DNA from: Aminicenans sp964648465
GTDB taxonomy: Bacteria; Acidobacteriota; Aminicenantia; Aminicenantales; Aminicenantaceae
DNA: 64,000 nucleotides
Direction: 5' to 3'
NCBI GenBank assembly: GCA_964648465.1
Contig: CAZYMU010000005.1
Location: 1-64,000, forward strand
The position numbers and the translations under genes were made by a program. Below, piece by piece: positions 1 through 7,352 of this stretch. The notes under the pieces were generated by a model that was given only the letters and a program-made list of their open reading frames with translations, had not been told where the DNA came from and ran no database searches. Every line of letters starts with the position of its first letter. Positions within the stretch are counted from its first letter, which is position 1.

Positions 1-53
1 GGTGCGTAAAAGTATACGCCGATTTACTGCGTAAAACTACACGCCTCTTGACA
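1..53. mobile_element. IS21-like insertion sequence end (partial, runs off window)
   Basis: Two near-identical 18-bp direct repeats of the form TGCGTAAAAsTAyACGCC lie at 3-20 and 28-45, spaced 25 bp apart. Multiple short direct repeats inside each end are typical of IS21-family elements. Read on the minus strand, the element would start with TGTCAAG at 53, exactly where the reading frame of the neighbouring transporter loses its family similarity. The transposase genes (istA/istB) would lie left of the window and are not visible. The family assignment is inference from the end structure. Confidence 0.55.
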
Positions 54-230
54 AAAGAAATATATTCCAAACAGGAAAGTTCCGTAAACAGCTCCAGCTT
101 GAGTAGCGGTATAGCCAAATTTTGCTTGAATATAATAGACAAAGATTGCCAACATTGTATAGAAACCAAACCGTTCCCCCATGTTGGTAAAAAATGCAAC
201 AAACAAACCTTTAGGATGCTCTTTTAACAC
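54..230 (-). pseudogene. POT-family peptide transporter, N-terminal fragment cut by IS
   Basis: About 59 residues read as the start of a proton-dependent oligopeptide transporter (POT/PTR2): a hydrophilic start, then the NMGERFGFYTMLAIF segment of the first membrane helix carrying the family ExxxR-type ER/F pattern, then the second helix ending near GIYFF. The start is GTG at 228-230 behind a GGGAG ribosome site. From position 53 downward the frame enters the IS21-like end and stops after nine foreign residues. A full POT protein has 12 or more helices, so this product cannot transport peptides. The rest of the gene may survive on the far side of the element. Confidence 0.7.
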
Positions 231-402
231 GTTAACTCCCTTTTTTCATGATATTAATTTTTTCTCTAATCTCCGTTCAGTTAATTTTTTATGAGATACT
301 TTAATGATAATATTACAGTTATAAAATATATCTAGTCAATCAAAAATTTAAAGACGTATGATTTTTTATTTAATCTCAACATTTCTTGAATTATTGCAAT
401 AA

Positions 403-879
403 GCTTTTATAGTATCGTTTGGGGCGGCATTCATATCGATTTCTCATTCTATCCTTGTATTCATTTATCTACCCTTAAATTTTCCGGAGAAATACCCGAT
501 GGACTACCCCCTCAGTTGGTTTGTAGCTCACTGGTTTACCATTATGATAAGTCTCCTGACTTTCGTTCTGTTCCAGATAATAGCCCTGCATTCCTATCCC
601 GATGGGATTCGTAAGTTGGGCGAGCGCGAATGGATGATCTTGCAGAAGCTTGCCTATCTGGTCATGATTATGGTCATGCTTCACCTACTATCGATGGGCA
701 AGATTCCGAAGAACTGGATCGCGTGGATCGAAACTCGCGACATACCACTACCCCCCGGCTCCTTTCCCACGATGGTCGTCTGTCTCGGGGCGCTGTTCCT
801 CAAGGTTGTGGATGTGATCGTTCATTGGGATTCATTGGCCTTCAATCAGAACAAGTCGGATTCAGGCGACAGCGGATAG
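403..879 (+). pseudogene. Ferric-reductase-like transmembrane protein, 5'-truncated remnant
   Basis: An ATG-initiated frame starts at 499 (126 aa), but the same frame is open back to 403. The codons before the ATG also read as a membrane helix containing ISHSILVF, so similarity continues upstream of any start codon. The C-terminal part has the pattern of ferric-reductase/MsrQ-type domains: a positively charged loop (RKLGEREW), then a helix with LAYLVM and MLHLL, where the histidine is a plausible haem ligand. No start codon with a ribosome site precedes the homologous region, so the N-terminal helices are missing. Base composition is visibly GC-richer than the surroundings, which suggests foreign origin. 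It could be translated from 499 as a short membrane protein, but full function is unlikely. Confidence 0.5.
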
Positions 880-1112
880 CCGCTTCTGATCAACGACGTT
901 AGGCTAATAGATAATGAAAATGGAAATCAAACCATTTCATTTGTGATGAGGAGTCCGTAGTCCAACTGTGCACATTGAAACCAGTATGTCTCCAGCTCAA
1001 CATCTTTTGCACAAAATCCTGGTTGATCAAGTGTTTGCAAAGGAGCAGCAATAAAACCTCGCTTGAGAAATTGCAACGAGAATTTCTTTTCAAGCGTTAA
1101 AAATAGGCAATG

Positions 1113-2363
1113 CTATAATGCATAAACTCTAATCATTAAACGGCCACTGAAAAAAACGATGCGCGTATCATCTGAAATACCAACCGGACCCTCAATAGAT
1201 ATATTCAAAGCAGTATTACCACTCACTTGTAATCTCACATTATGATGAATAGCTATGCTTTGATTGTGTAATAAAACAATTTCATTTGGATAGCCAATAG
1301 CTCTATTTCCATAACCCAGAAAGATGTTAAATTTAAGATTTTTTGTTGTGGTATTTCTAAGAGTGTAGTCGGCAGTGGCAATAATTTGTTGAGCTTGCCT
1401 ATCAAACCAATCTTCATTGCAATTTTCTGGAATTTCTATACCAGCTGTTCCCCCCTGATTTATTGTCTTAACATTCTGACCATATCTGATAGTAAGTACC
1501 GCAGGACTCGTTACTACATCCCCATGATCAATTTGATGATACCAAGTATGATTAAAATTAAAAGTTTTTGAACATACTATTTCACCACTCTGCCTTTCCC
1601 AGATCTGAATTTCAACAGTGTTGCTTGTATATGTCAGCGGCTCATTATGATTTAAACTTCCATAGAAAACATCAATTGTACTGGATTGGTCCTTAGCAAA
1701 TGGAATACCTTGCGATGTACAGCCTGGATAATGAAAATAAATTTTGTCATGACTTGCTTTGTTGGGAACATAGGCAGCAAGACAATACGTTACTGGATGT
1801 CCAGCTACCTGAAGCGGCCGGGGAAAAGTATAATCAACTCGAAATGTAACTTTACTGGATGTGTTATAAGTAGGATTGATTGTTTTTATTGTACAAAATG
1901 GACGCTGTATTTGAACTGGCTTAACAATTGGCTTAACAATTGGCTTAACTTGGGGGTTAAAAATCTTAGTTGCAACACATGTTTTAATTGTAAAAGAATC
2001 ACTATTATCAGAGACTGCGTTATCAATAGTTTTGACCTTAACCACATAGGTTCCAGTCGGAATATCCGAAGGGATGGTCCATTTGTAAGTACCATCATTG
2101 GCTGTACTATTTGTTATCGTTCTAATTAGTGCGTTTCCATCAGATGAATAAAGTCCCAATTTTACATTGGCATTCATGCTGCCTGATCTTGTCCAGGTTA
2201 TAGTATATTCTTTACCTTTACACCAACTGTTCCCGGAACTAGGTTTAGTAACAGTAATAGTCTGAGAATAAAGCAATCCGACCGATACTAATAAAATAAA
2301 TCCAACTAATATTAGTTTTTTCTCCCACAAAATTGTTTTTTGCCTTTTCGTTCTCATTTTCAC
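1113..2363 (-). CDS. Secreted protein with Ser/Thr-rich (Kre9/KNH-like) beta domain
   Basis: 416 aa with a basic N-terminus and a hydrophobic signal segment (about residues 16-33, ending LLYSQ). Residues about 35-128 match the beta-sandwich domain often called Ser-Thr-rich/Kre9-KNH-like: ITVTKPSSGNSW, YTITWTRSG, the SDIPTGTYVVKV turn and a closing SDSFTI strand. A short proline linker with repeated VKPI units follows, then about 260 residues of beta-rich sequence I cannot assign. It is probably exported and either cell-surface or extracellular; no lipobox or sorting signal is visible. It is divergent from the CsgG-like lipoprotein gene, with both starts inside about 110 bp. Enzymatic activity is not evident. 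Confidence 0.75.
   Translation of the reverse strand: MKMRTKRQKTILWEKKLILVGFILLVSVGLLYSQTITVTKPSSGNSWCKGKEYTITWTRSGSMNANVKLGLYSSDGNALIRTITNSTANDGTYKWTIPSDIPTGTYVVKVKTIDNAVSDNSDSFTIKTCVATKIFNPQVKPIVKPIVKPVQIQRPFCTIKTINPTYNTSSKVTFRVDYTFPRPLQVAGHPVTYCLAAYVPNKASHDKIYFHYPGCTSQGIPFAKDQSSTIDVFYGSLNHNEPLTYTSNTVEIQIWERQSGEIVCSKTFNFNHTWYHQIDHGDVVTSPAVLTIRYGQNVKTINQGGTAGIEIPENCNEDWFDRQAQQIIATADYTLRNTTTKNLKFNIFLGYGNRAIGYPNEIVLLHNQSIAIHHNVRLQVSGNTALNISIEGPVGISDDTRIVFFSGRLMIRVYAL
1918..1949. repeat. 12-bp tandem repeat encoding VKPI units
   Basis: Two perfect copies of GGCTTAACAATT (1918-1929, 1930-1941) and a partial third (1942-1949) sit in frame in the secreted protein gene. They encode the repeated VKPI linker. 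Copy number could vary by slippage without breaking the frame. Confidence 0.85.
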
Positions 2364-2424
2364 CTCCTCCCAAAAAATGTATACTACATTCTTAAAATTG
2401 TCAACCCTGAAAGAGTACAGCTAA

Positions 2425-2453
2425 TTGACAATTCTATTCATGATTCTTATAAT
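2425..2453 (+). promoter_or_regulatory. Consensus sigma-70 promoter for the CsgG-like lipoprotein
   Basis: TTGACA at 2425-2430 and TATAAT at 2448-2453 are separated by exactly 17 bp, a perfect match to the housekeeping consensus. A strong ribosome site (TAGGAGG, 2465-2471) and the ATG at 2476 follow, so the 5' leader would be only about 15-20 nt. Confidence 0.85.
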
Positions 2454-2475
2454 TCTGATGTAAATAGGAGGAAAG

Positions 2476-3228
2476 ATGAAAAAAATAATGGTATTTATGT
2501 CTTTTGTTTCCATAGTCATATGGCTCAGCTCCTGTGCTCCGACAGCATTTGTCACCTCCACTGGCGGTCCTTCTATCAGTCAGGCCCAGGCAGAACCTTA
2601 CAACGGTCCCAAAGTAAGACTAGCTGTCGGCCAATTTCAGGACAAAACAGCTCAGGGTGGTGGTAGTGCTTATTGGTTAGGAAATTTTGGTGTAACCTGG
2701 AAGCAGATTGGTGAGGGAACGAGGGATATGCTGACTACAGCTTTGTTCAACACCAACAGATATATAGTTCTGGAAAGAGAGCAGCTTGATGAGGTTTTAA
2801 AAGAACAGGATTTAGGGGAGTCAGGCAGAATAAAAAAAGGCACAGAAGCGCCTATCGGAGAAATCTATGGTGCCGACCTTCTAATAACAGCAGCAGTGAC
2901 AGAATTTTCAGGAAACACCAAGGGAGTCAAAGGTGAAACTGAGATTCTGGGGGTTAAAGTTGGGGGTGGCTTGGGCAAAGGCCATATTGCCATAGATATC
3001 AGAATTATCGATGTTAAAACTTCTCAAATTGTAGCTTCAGCCTCAGTAGAAGGCAATGCCTCCAGCATCGGACTCGAAGGCAGCACTGAAATTGGCAACA
3101 GCCTTCCTGTTTCCCTTAGTGGATTTAACAAGACTCCGATTGAAAAAGCCATCAGAGTTTGCATACAGAAGGCCGTCGAATATATTGTCAGCCAAACACC
3201 AAGAGAATATTACCGTTACAATAAGTAA
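2476..3228 (+). CDS. CsgG/HfaB-family lipoprotein
   Basis: 250 aa with a lipoprotein signal: basic start, hydrophobic stretch and lipobox LSSC near residue 20, so the mature protein should be acylated at that cysteine. The body has the CsgG-family fold signature: VRLAVGQFQDKT as the first strand, an alpha segment GTRDMLTTALFNTNRYIVLERE, then the GADLLITAAVTEFSG strand and IRIIDVKTSQIVASASVEG. CsgG proteins form outer-membrane secretion pores for curli, and HfaB anchors a holdfast. No curli subunit genes are nearby, so the substrate is unknown. Many CsgG-like lipoproteins of environmental bacteria have no proven secretion role. It is monocistronic behind a consensus promoter, suggesting strong expression. 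Confidence 0.85.
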   Translation: MKKIMVFMSFVSIVIWLSSCAPTAFVTSTGGPSISQAQAEPYNGPKVRLAVGQFQDKTAQGGGSAYWLGNFGVTWKQIGEGTRDMLTTALFNTNRYIVLEREQLDEVLKEQDLGESGRIKKGTEAPIGEIYGADLLITAAVTEFSGNTKGVKGETEILGVKVGGGLGKGHIAIDIRIIDVKTSQIVASASVEGNASSIGLEGSTEIGNSLPVSLSGFNKTPIEKAIRVCIQKAVEYIVSQTPREYYRYNK

Positions 3229-3335
3229 ACTGACCCTGCGTTTATAGTTTACGGATTAGGCCTTACGGATGAAATATTAGGATCTATTGCTCTCTTGAGG
3301 TTTATTCAAGGACTCTTACTTTTGCCCGCTTGTTG

Positions 3336-3557
3336 TCAATTAGCGGCTTCTTTCATCCTAACACTTCCTTTGAACTACGCTCCATCCATAATAGAAACTT
3401 TAGGAGCTTGGATATCCCCTTTCATCCGGCCTTCGCTGGAAATAGAAACTTTGTCTGAAGCAAATATATTTTCTTCTACTTCTCCGTCTATAGTGATATT
3501 CCTGGAGTGAATATCAGCCTTAATTCTTCCTCCCCTCTCGACAATTAGGTCATGCTT
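3336..3557 (-). pseudogene. Bactofilin remnant with internal stop
   Basis: Read on the minus strand, 3557-3378 encodes the repetitive beta-helix pattern of bactofilins (polymer-forming cytoskeletal proteins): DLIVERGGRIKADIHSRNI, then IDGEVEENIFASDKVSIS, then EGRMKGDIQAPKVSIMDGA. An in-frame TAG (3375-3377) interrupts it, after which similarity resumes as FKGSVRMKEAAN to a natural-looking stop at 3336. No start codon or N-terminal part is present, and an upstream stop closes the frame. This is a decayed gene fragment filling most of the 3229-3596 gap; I see nothing else there. Confidence 0.65.
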
Positions 3558-3596
3558 ACGCTGAGGCTACCATAACATCAATATACCGATAAATAA

Positions 3597-5258
3597 TTAA
3601 AATATATCGATTGCTCTTGCAAGAGCAGCTTTTCCTCTATAGTCAGGTAGCAGCATTGGTGATCTTCGATCTGTTTTTATCCTGGCAGATTTTAGCTCTC
3701 CGATATATCTTTCCACGTGTTTTAAACCCAACTTGCCTACATTTACACCTTTTTTCACATATTCTGCTGAATACCTCCCTGCTCTTCTTCCAAACACCAT
3801 GCAATCAAGAGTCGAGTTTCCCATTAGTCTGTTCTTACCATGCACACCACCTGAAACCTCACCAGCAACAAACAAACCTTTTATATTTGTAGAACCTTTG
3901 GGATCAGTCTCTACACCACCGTTCTGATAATGAAGAGTCGGGAAAACCAACACCGGATCCTTTATCATATCAATACCAAATCGCTTAAACATCCTTACCA
4001 TAGCAGGGAAAGCCCTCTCTGTACTCCCTTTACCATTAAGAATGTCTATGAGAGGTGTATCCAGCCATATTCCTCTCATTCCTGTAGGTGTTGTAATTCC
4101 ATTATTTCTTATATAACATTCTCGTATGAAAGAAGCGGCTTCCACGTCGCGCGGCTCAAGAGGAAAGACAAACTCCTCTCCGTTTTTATTGAGCGGTTGA
4201 GCGCCGCTTGTCCTTAGCTTTTCGGTAAGCAGAAGCCCAATTATTTGCTGTGGATATGCTGCGCCCGTAGGATGGTATTGAACCGTATCGGCATCTTTCA
4301 GTCTTGCTCCTGTTCTGTAAGCCATGACAGGCCCATCATAGGTAGCGCCGTAATGATTGGTTGTTGGAAATCCTCTAATATGAAGCCTTCCAAAACCTCC
4401 TGTAGCAAGAATAGTGGCCTTTGACTTAACGATTTTATATTCCTCTGTTTCCATATTCCACAATATTGCTCCAACTACTTTGTTTTCTTCATCGGTGATG
4501 AGTTCAATTGCAGGACAAAATTCAATAACTGGGATATCTCTATTCCTGAACTCATCTCTTATCACTCTTAATTCCTCCAGCCCTGTATAGTCAGCACAGG
4601 CATGCAGTCTTCTCCTCGAAGTACCACCACCTGTTAATTCCACAAAAGTCCCGTCATCATTCTTATCAAACATAGCACCAAGATCCTCAAGCCATTTTAT
4701 TACTCCAGGAGCATCTTCCACAAGTGCTTTAAGAACCTCAGGTTTATTTGCAAAATGGCCTCCACCCATAGCATCTATATAATGAATTACAGGAGAATCA
4801 TTTGGCCTGTCAGCAGCTTGAGTCCCACCTTGAGCCATCATGGAATTTGCATCACCATGCCTCAATTTATTTACAAGCAGTATCCTGTCTGTTGGAATTC
4901 CATAATCATTTGCAAGCAGCGCAGCACTGCTTCCACCAAGGCCGCCGCCTATTATCAAAATATCTGTTTCAAAATCTGTTTTACTAAAATCAATCTTGTC
5001 TGGTTCAATAATCGGATATGCCTCGATTAAATCAGCTATTTCATTAGAAACAATATCCCCGAGATTTGGACCTATTCTCAAAGCTCTTTTACCACCTGGA
5101 GCATAATCTGGATGGCAAAGATTTAAAATATCCACTCTCTCCTGTGGTTTCATCTGGGGAAGTAATTTTCCTATCCTTTTTGAACGTGTATTTTCAACAA
5201 TTTTGATTGATTCGCGCATATAAACTGGATATCCACCAACGAATTTAAGCTCGCCCAT
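3597..5258 (-). CDS. Fumarate reductase/succinate dehydrogenase-type flavoprotein (TfrA-like)
   Basis: 553 aa. FAD-binding Rossmann motif IIGGGLGGSSAA lies at about 102-113, after an unusual N-terminal extension of about 95 residues. Active-site residues of the FrdA/SdhA family are visible: H in QYHPTG, R in EPRDVEAAS, H in FPTLHYQNGG, R in KNRLMGNS. The histidine that links FAD covalently in E. coli FrdA aligns without gaps to Asn138, so FAD is probably non-covalent. No membrane anchor subunit is encoded nearby. It is the last gene of the hdrA-hdrC-hdrB-tfrB-tfrA operon, 11 bp after the Fe-S subunit. Likely reaction: fumarate to succinate or the reverse, in the cytosol, with electrons exchanged via the Fe-S and Hdr subunits. 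Direction is not decidable from sequence. Confidence 0.85.
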   Translation of the reverse strand: MGELKFVGGYPVYMRESIKIVENTRSKRIGKLLPQMKPQERVDILNLCHPDYAPGGKRALRIGPNLGDIVSNEIADLIEAYPIIEPDKIDFSKTDFETDILIIGGGLGGSSAALLANDYGIPTDRILLVNKLRHGDANSMMAQGGTQAADRPNDSPVIHYIDAMGGGHFANKPEVLKALVEDAPGVIKWLEDLGAMFDKNDDGTFVELTGGGTSRRRLHACADYTGLEELRVIRDEFRNRDIPVIEFCPAIELITDEENKVVGAILWNMETEEYKIVKSKATILATGGFGRLHIRGFPTTNHYGATYDGPVMAYRTGARLKDADTVQYHPTGAAYPQQIIGLLLTEKLRTSGAQPLNKNGEEFVFPLEPRDVEAASFIRECYIRNNGITTPTGMRGIWLDTPLIDILNGKGSTERAFPAMVRMFKRFGIDMIKDPVLVFPTLHYQNGGVETDPKGSTNIKGLFVAGEVSGGVHGKNRLMGNSTLDCMVFGRRAGRYSAEYVKKGVNVGKLGLKHVERYIGELKSARIKTDRRSPMLLPDYRGKAALARAIDIF

Positions 5259-5269
5259 TTTTAGCCTCC

Positions 5270-6034
5270 TTAATAAACCTCTCTCGTATTTTGCTGCTTT
5301 GTATAAATACTTTTAAGCTTATCTGCCCTCAAATTCATAATTCTATCAAACTCTTTATCAAACTCACCTTTTTCAATTTCTCTTACTCTTTTTTCAGTAT
5401 TCTTATCTCTGATAGTTCCATACTTTCCATACATTCTTCTTGCAAACTGGGCTAAATGATATTGTACAATCTCTGCAGGGCACCTAAGCGCACAGAGCCC
5501 ACACTGAATACATTCGAACGAATCCTCTGCAATAGCTTTAAAATCACCCTTTAGAGCAGCCTGAACGTAATCCATAACTTGCAGATCCTGTGGACAGCTC
5601 TTTGTGCAAGTATTACAACTAAGACATCTTGCAACCTCAGGAAAATATTTCAGGAATACAGAAGGTTCATATTCCAGTTTTTTAATGTCATACAAGGGTT
5701 TTTCCGCAGGAGAAAACGGTATCTGGACAAGAAACATGCCATCCTCAACCCTTGTCTGGCAAGCCATAGCAGTCTGAAGTTTGTATTCTCCTTTTTTTCT
5801 ATAAACAGTAGAACAGGCGCCGCAAAAGCCAGCCCTGCAACCGCAACTTCGCTTCAGCCTATAGCCTGCATATTCCATAGCCTGCATAATAGTTAAGTCA
5901 GCAGGCACTTTATAGGCTTTTCCCATAATATAGATTTCCACCCAGTGTTTTATGTCTTTTTCATCTACGCCTGCAATCACTGACTGACTTGCTTTCCTTA
6001 CACTATCCATTACGCTTATCTTTCTTTCAACCAT
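5270..6034 (-). CDS. Fumarate reductase-type iron-sulfur subunit (TfrB N-terminal-like)
   Basis: 254 aa. The N-terminal half is a plant-type [2Fe-2S] domain with SCGCRAGFCGAC and a closing C in MACQ. The C-terminal half has two full cysteine sets, CLSCNTCTKSCP and CIQCGLCALRCP, suggesting two [4Fe-4S] clusters rather than the [3Fe-4S] seen in classical SdhB. It transfers electrons between the flavoprotein and the HdrB-type subunit. In methanogen TfrB this domain is fused to an HdrB-like CCG domain; here the two parts are separate adjacent genes, 9 bp apart. Start ATG at 6034 follows closely on hdrB, indicating one transcript. Confidence 0.85.
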   Translation of the reverse strand: MVERKISVMDSVRKASQSVIAGVDEKDIKHWVEIYIMGKAYKVPADLTIMQAMEYAGYRLKRSCGCRAGFCGACSTVYRKKGEYKLQTAMACQTRVEDGMFLVQIPFSPAEKPLYDIKKLEYEPSVFLKYFPEVARCLSCNTCTKSCPQDLQVMDYVQAALKGDFKAIAEDSFECIQCGLCALRCPAEIVQYHLAQFARRMYGKYGTIRDKNTEKRVREIEKGEFDKEFDRIMNLRADKLKSIYTKQQNTREVY

Positions 6035-6043
6035 GATATTTCC

Positions 6044-6940
6044 TCACTTTAAAAGACCTTTTTCTCTTAATAAGGCTCGCGGATCTATATAATTTTGATC
6101 AAAACCATAGTATTTCTCATCTAAGCCAAAAGCAAGCGCCATAAGTTGGGTAAAATACAACACCGGCATTGGCTTAAATTCAGGATGCTTTTCAATTACT
6201 TCTTTCTGCCTGTCTGCAAGGTTAAATAAACAAAGTGGACAACTCGTTGTGACAAGTTCGGCTCCTTCTTTTCTCGCACAATTAATAATGTCGTATGTGA
6301 GCTCAGAAACTGCATACCTATCGCGTACTGTTTGATAGCTGCCGCAACATCTCGTTTTACATGGACTATCAATAGATTCTGCACCAAGAGCCTTTAGGAG
6401 ATCCGATTGAATTGTAGGATCTTCCGGATCATCTATGCCTATTTCTTTTGGCCGTAACATCAAACAGCCATAATAAGGCGCAACCTTTAATCCATTTAGA
6501 TTTACTTTTACCTTATTTTTTATTTTATCAAATCCACTGTCCCGTAGCAATTCTAAAAAATGTATAACTTCTACTTTTCCATCGTATCCTTTTTCCAGAT
6601 ACATGAAGTTATTAATTTTTTCTAACTCTTCCGGATTTTCCTTCACACGTAGATCTGATCTTTTCAAAACATTAAAACACATAGAACACAACGCTACCAA
6701 TCTGTATTCATCTTTCATATCCCCATTATCGTTCATCTCTTCTACACGAATAAGATTCCGTATAGGGGCTAGGTGGCGCATTAAATCATCGCTGGTAAGA
6801 GAAGTAACAGTCCCGCAGCAATTCCACCTTGGAAGCTCAACTAACTCAATATCCATTGATTTAGCAACCGCCAAGGCAGATATCTCAAAGTTCTTTGCTG
6901 TTGTCTTAAGCGTACAGCCTGGGAAATATGGTATTTTCAT
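6044..6940 (-). CDS. HdrB-like subunit with two CCG domains
   Basis: 298 aa. Both cysteine-rich (CCG) domains are complete: PGC near residue 9, NCCG near 41 and LCSMC near 85; then YYGC, RCCG near 200 and SCPLC near 233. In methanogen HdrB these bind two non-cubane [4Fe-4S] clusters that cleave the CoM-S-S-CoB disulfide. In bacteria without these thiols, HdrB homologues act as an electron-transfer or unknown-disulfide site. The gene is 3 bp from hdrC and 9 bp from the tfrB-like gene, so it probably bridges HdrA/HdrC and the fumarate-reductase head. Retention of all cluster cysteines argues that it is active. Confidence 0.85.
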   Translation of the reverse strand: MKIPYFPGCTLKTTAKNFEISALAVAKSMDIELVELPRWNCCGTVTSLTSDDLMRHLAPIRNLIRVEEMNDNGDMKDEYRLVALCSMCFNVLKRSDLRVKENPEELEKINNFMYLEKGYDGKVEVIHFLELLRDSGFDKIKNKVKVNLNGLKVAPYYGCLMLRPKEIGIDDPEDPTIQSDLLKALGAESIDSPCKTRCCGSYQTVRDRYAVSELTYDIINCARKEGAELVTTSCPLCLFNLADRQKEVIEKHPEFKPMPVLYFTQLMALAFGLDEKYYGFDQNYIDPRALLREKGLLK

Positions 6941-6943
6941 CTT

Positions 6944-7348
6944 CTATCCTGTAAATTTGCGGCAGGCACTAATCATAGCAATTTGTGGAAGCCGTTTGAT
7001 TTCACTATCTGATATATCCTTTATATCAATGTGATCGACAGCCTGTCTCAGACTTACCTGCCTTAATGCTTCAGCGACCTTTGCTAAATCTAAACCGCGC
7101 GGACATCTTACTGTGCATGCAAAACAAGAAGCACAAATCCACATTGCCTTTGACTTCATAACATCCTGCTGGCCGAGCTGAACCATTCTCATCATCTGGG
7201 AGGGAGTAATATCCATCTCACCAACCATTGGACAGCCTCCAGAACAAATACCGCATTGATCACATCTTGTTATTACCTCACCACTGAGCTCGCTAATTTT
7301 GTCTAAAAATTTAACATTTTCAGAGGAAATTGAAATTTTTTTAATCAT
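6944..7348 (-). CDS. HdrC-like iron-sulfur subunit
   Basis: 134 aa, small and soluble. Two ferredoxin-type cysteine sets are present: CDQCGICSGGCP near residues 29-40 and CASCFACTVRCP near 65-76, each expected to bind one [4Fe-4S] cluster. The family shuttles electrons from the flavin in HdrA to HdrB. No membrane segment is seen, unlike the cytochrome-linked HdrDE/DsrMK types. It lies between hdrA and hdrB with 3-4 bp gaps, consistent with translational coupling. Confidence 0.87.
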   Translation of the reverse strand: MIKKISISSENVKFLDKISELSGEVITRCDQCGICSGGCPMVGEMDITPSQMMRMVQLGQQDVMKSKAMWICASCFACTVRCPRGLDLAKVAEALRQVSLRQAVDHIDIKDISDSEIKRLPQIAMISACRKFTG

Positions 7349-7352
7349 AATA

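Noticed and set aside
630..902. 90-codon plus-strand frame inside the ferric-reductase-like segment
   Set aside because: It is a shadow of the membrane-protein frame, rich in Arg/His/Asp with no family pattern.
899..905. GTTAGGC motif considered as an integron attC core (another copy at 59267-59273)
   Set aside because: Only 7 bp, no paired complementary core at attC distance and no hairpin; chance level.
899..1093. 64-codon minus-strand frame before the secreted-protein gene
   Set aside because: No ribosome site and no recognisable pattern; stops and composition fit non-coding sequence. The 880-1112 gap otherwise shows nothing.
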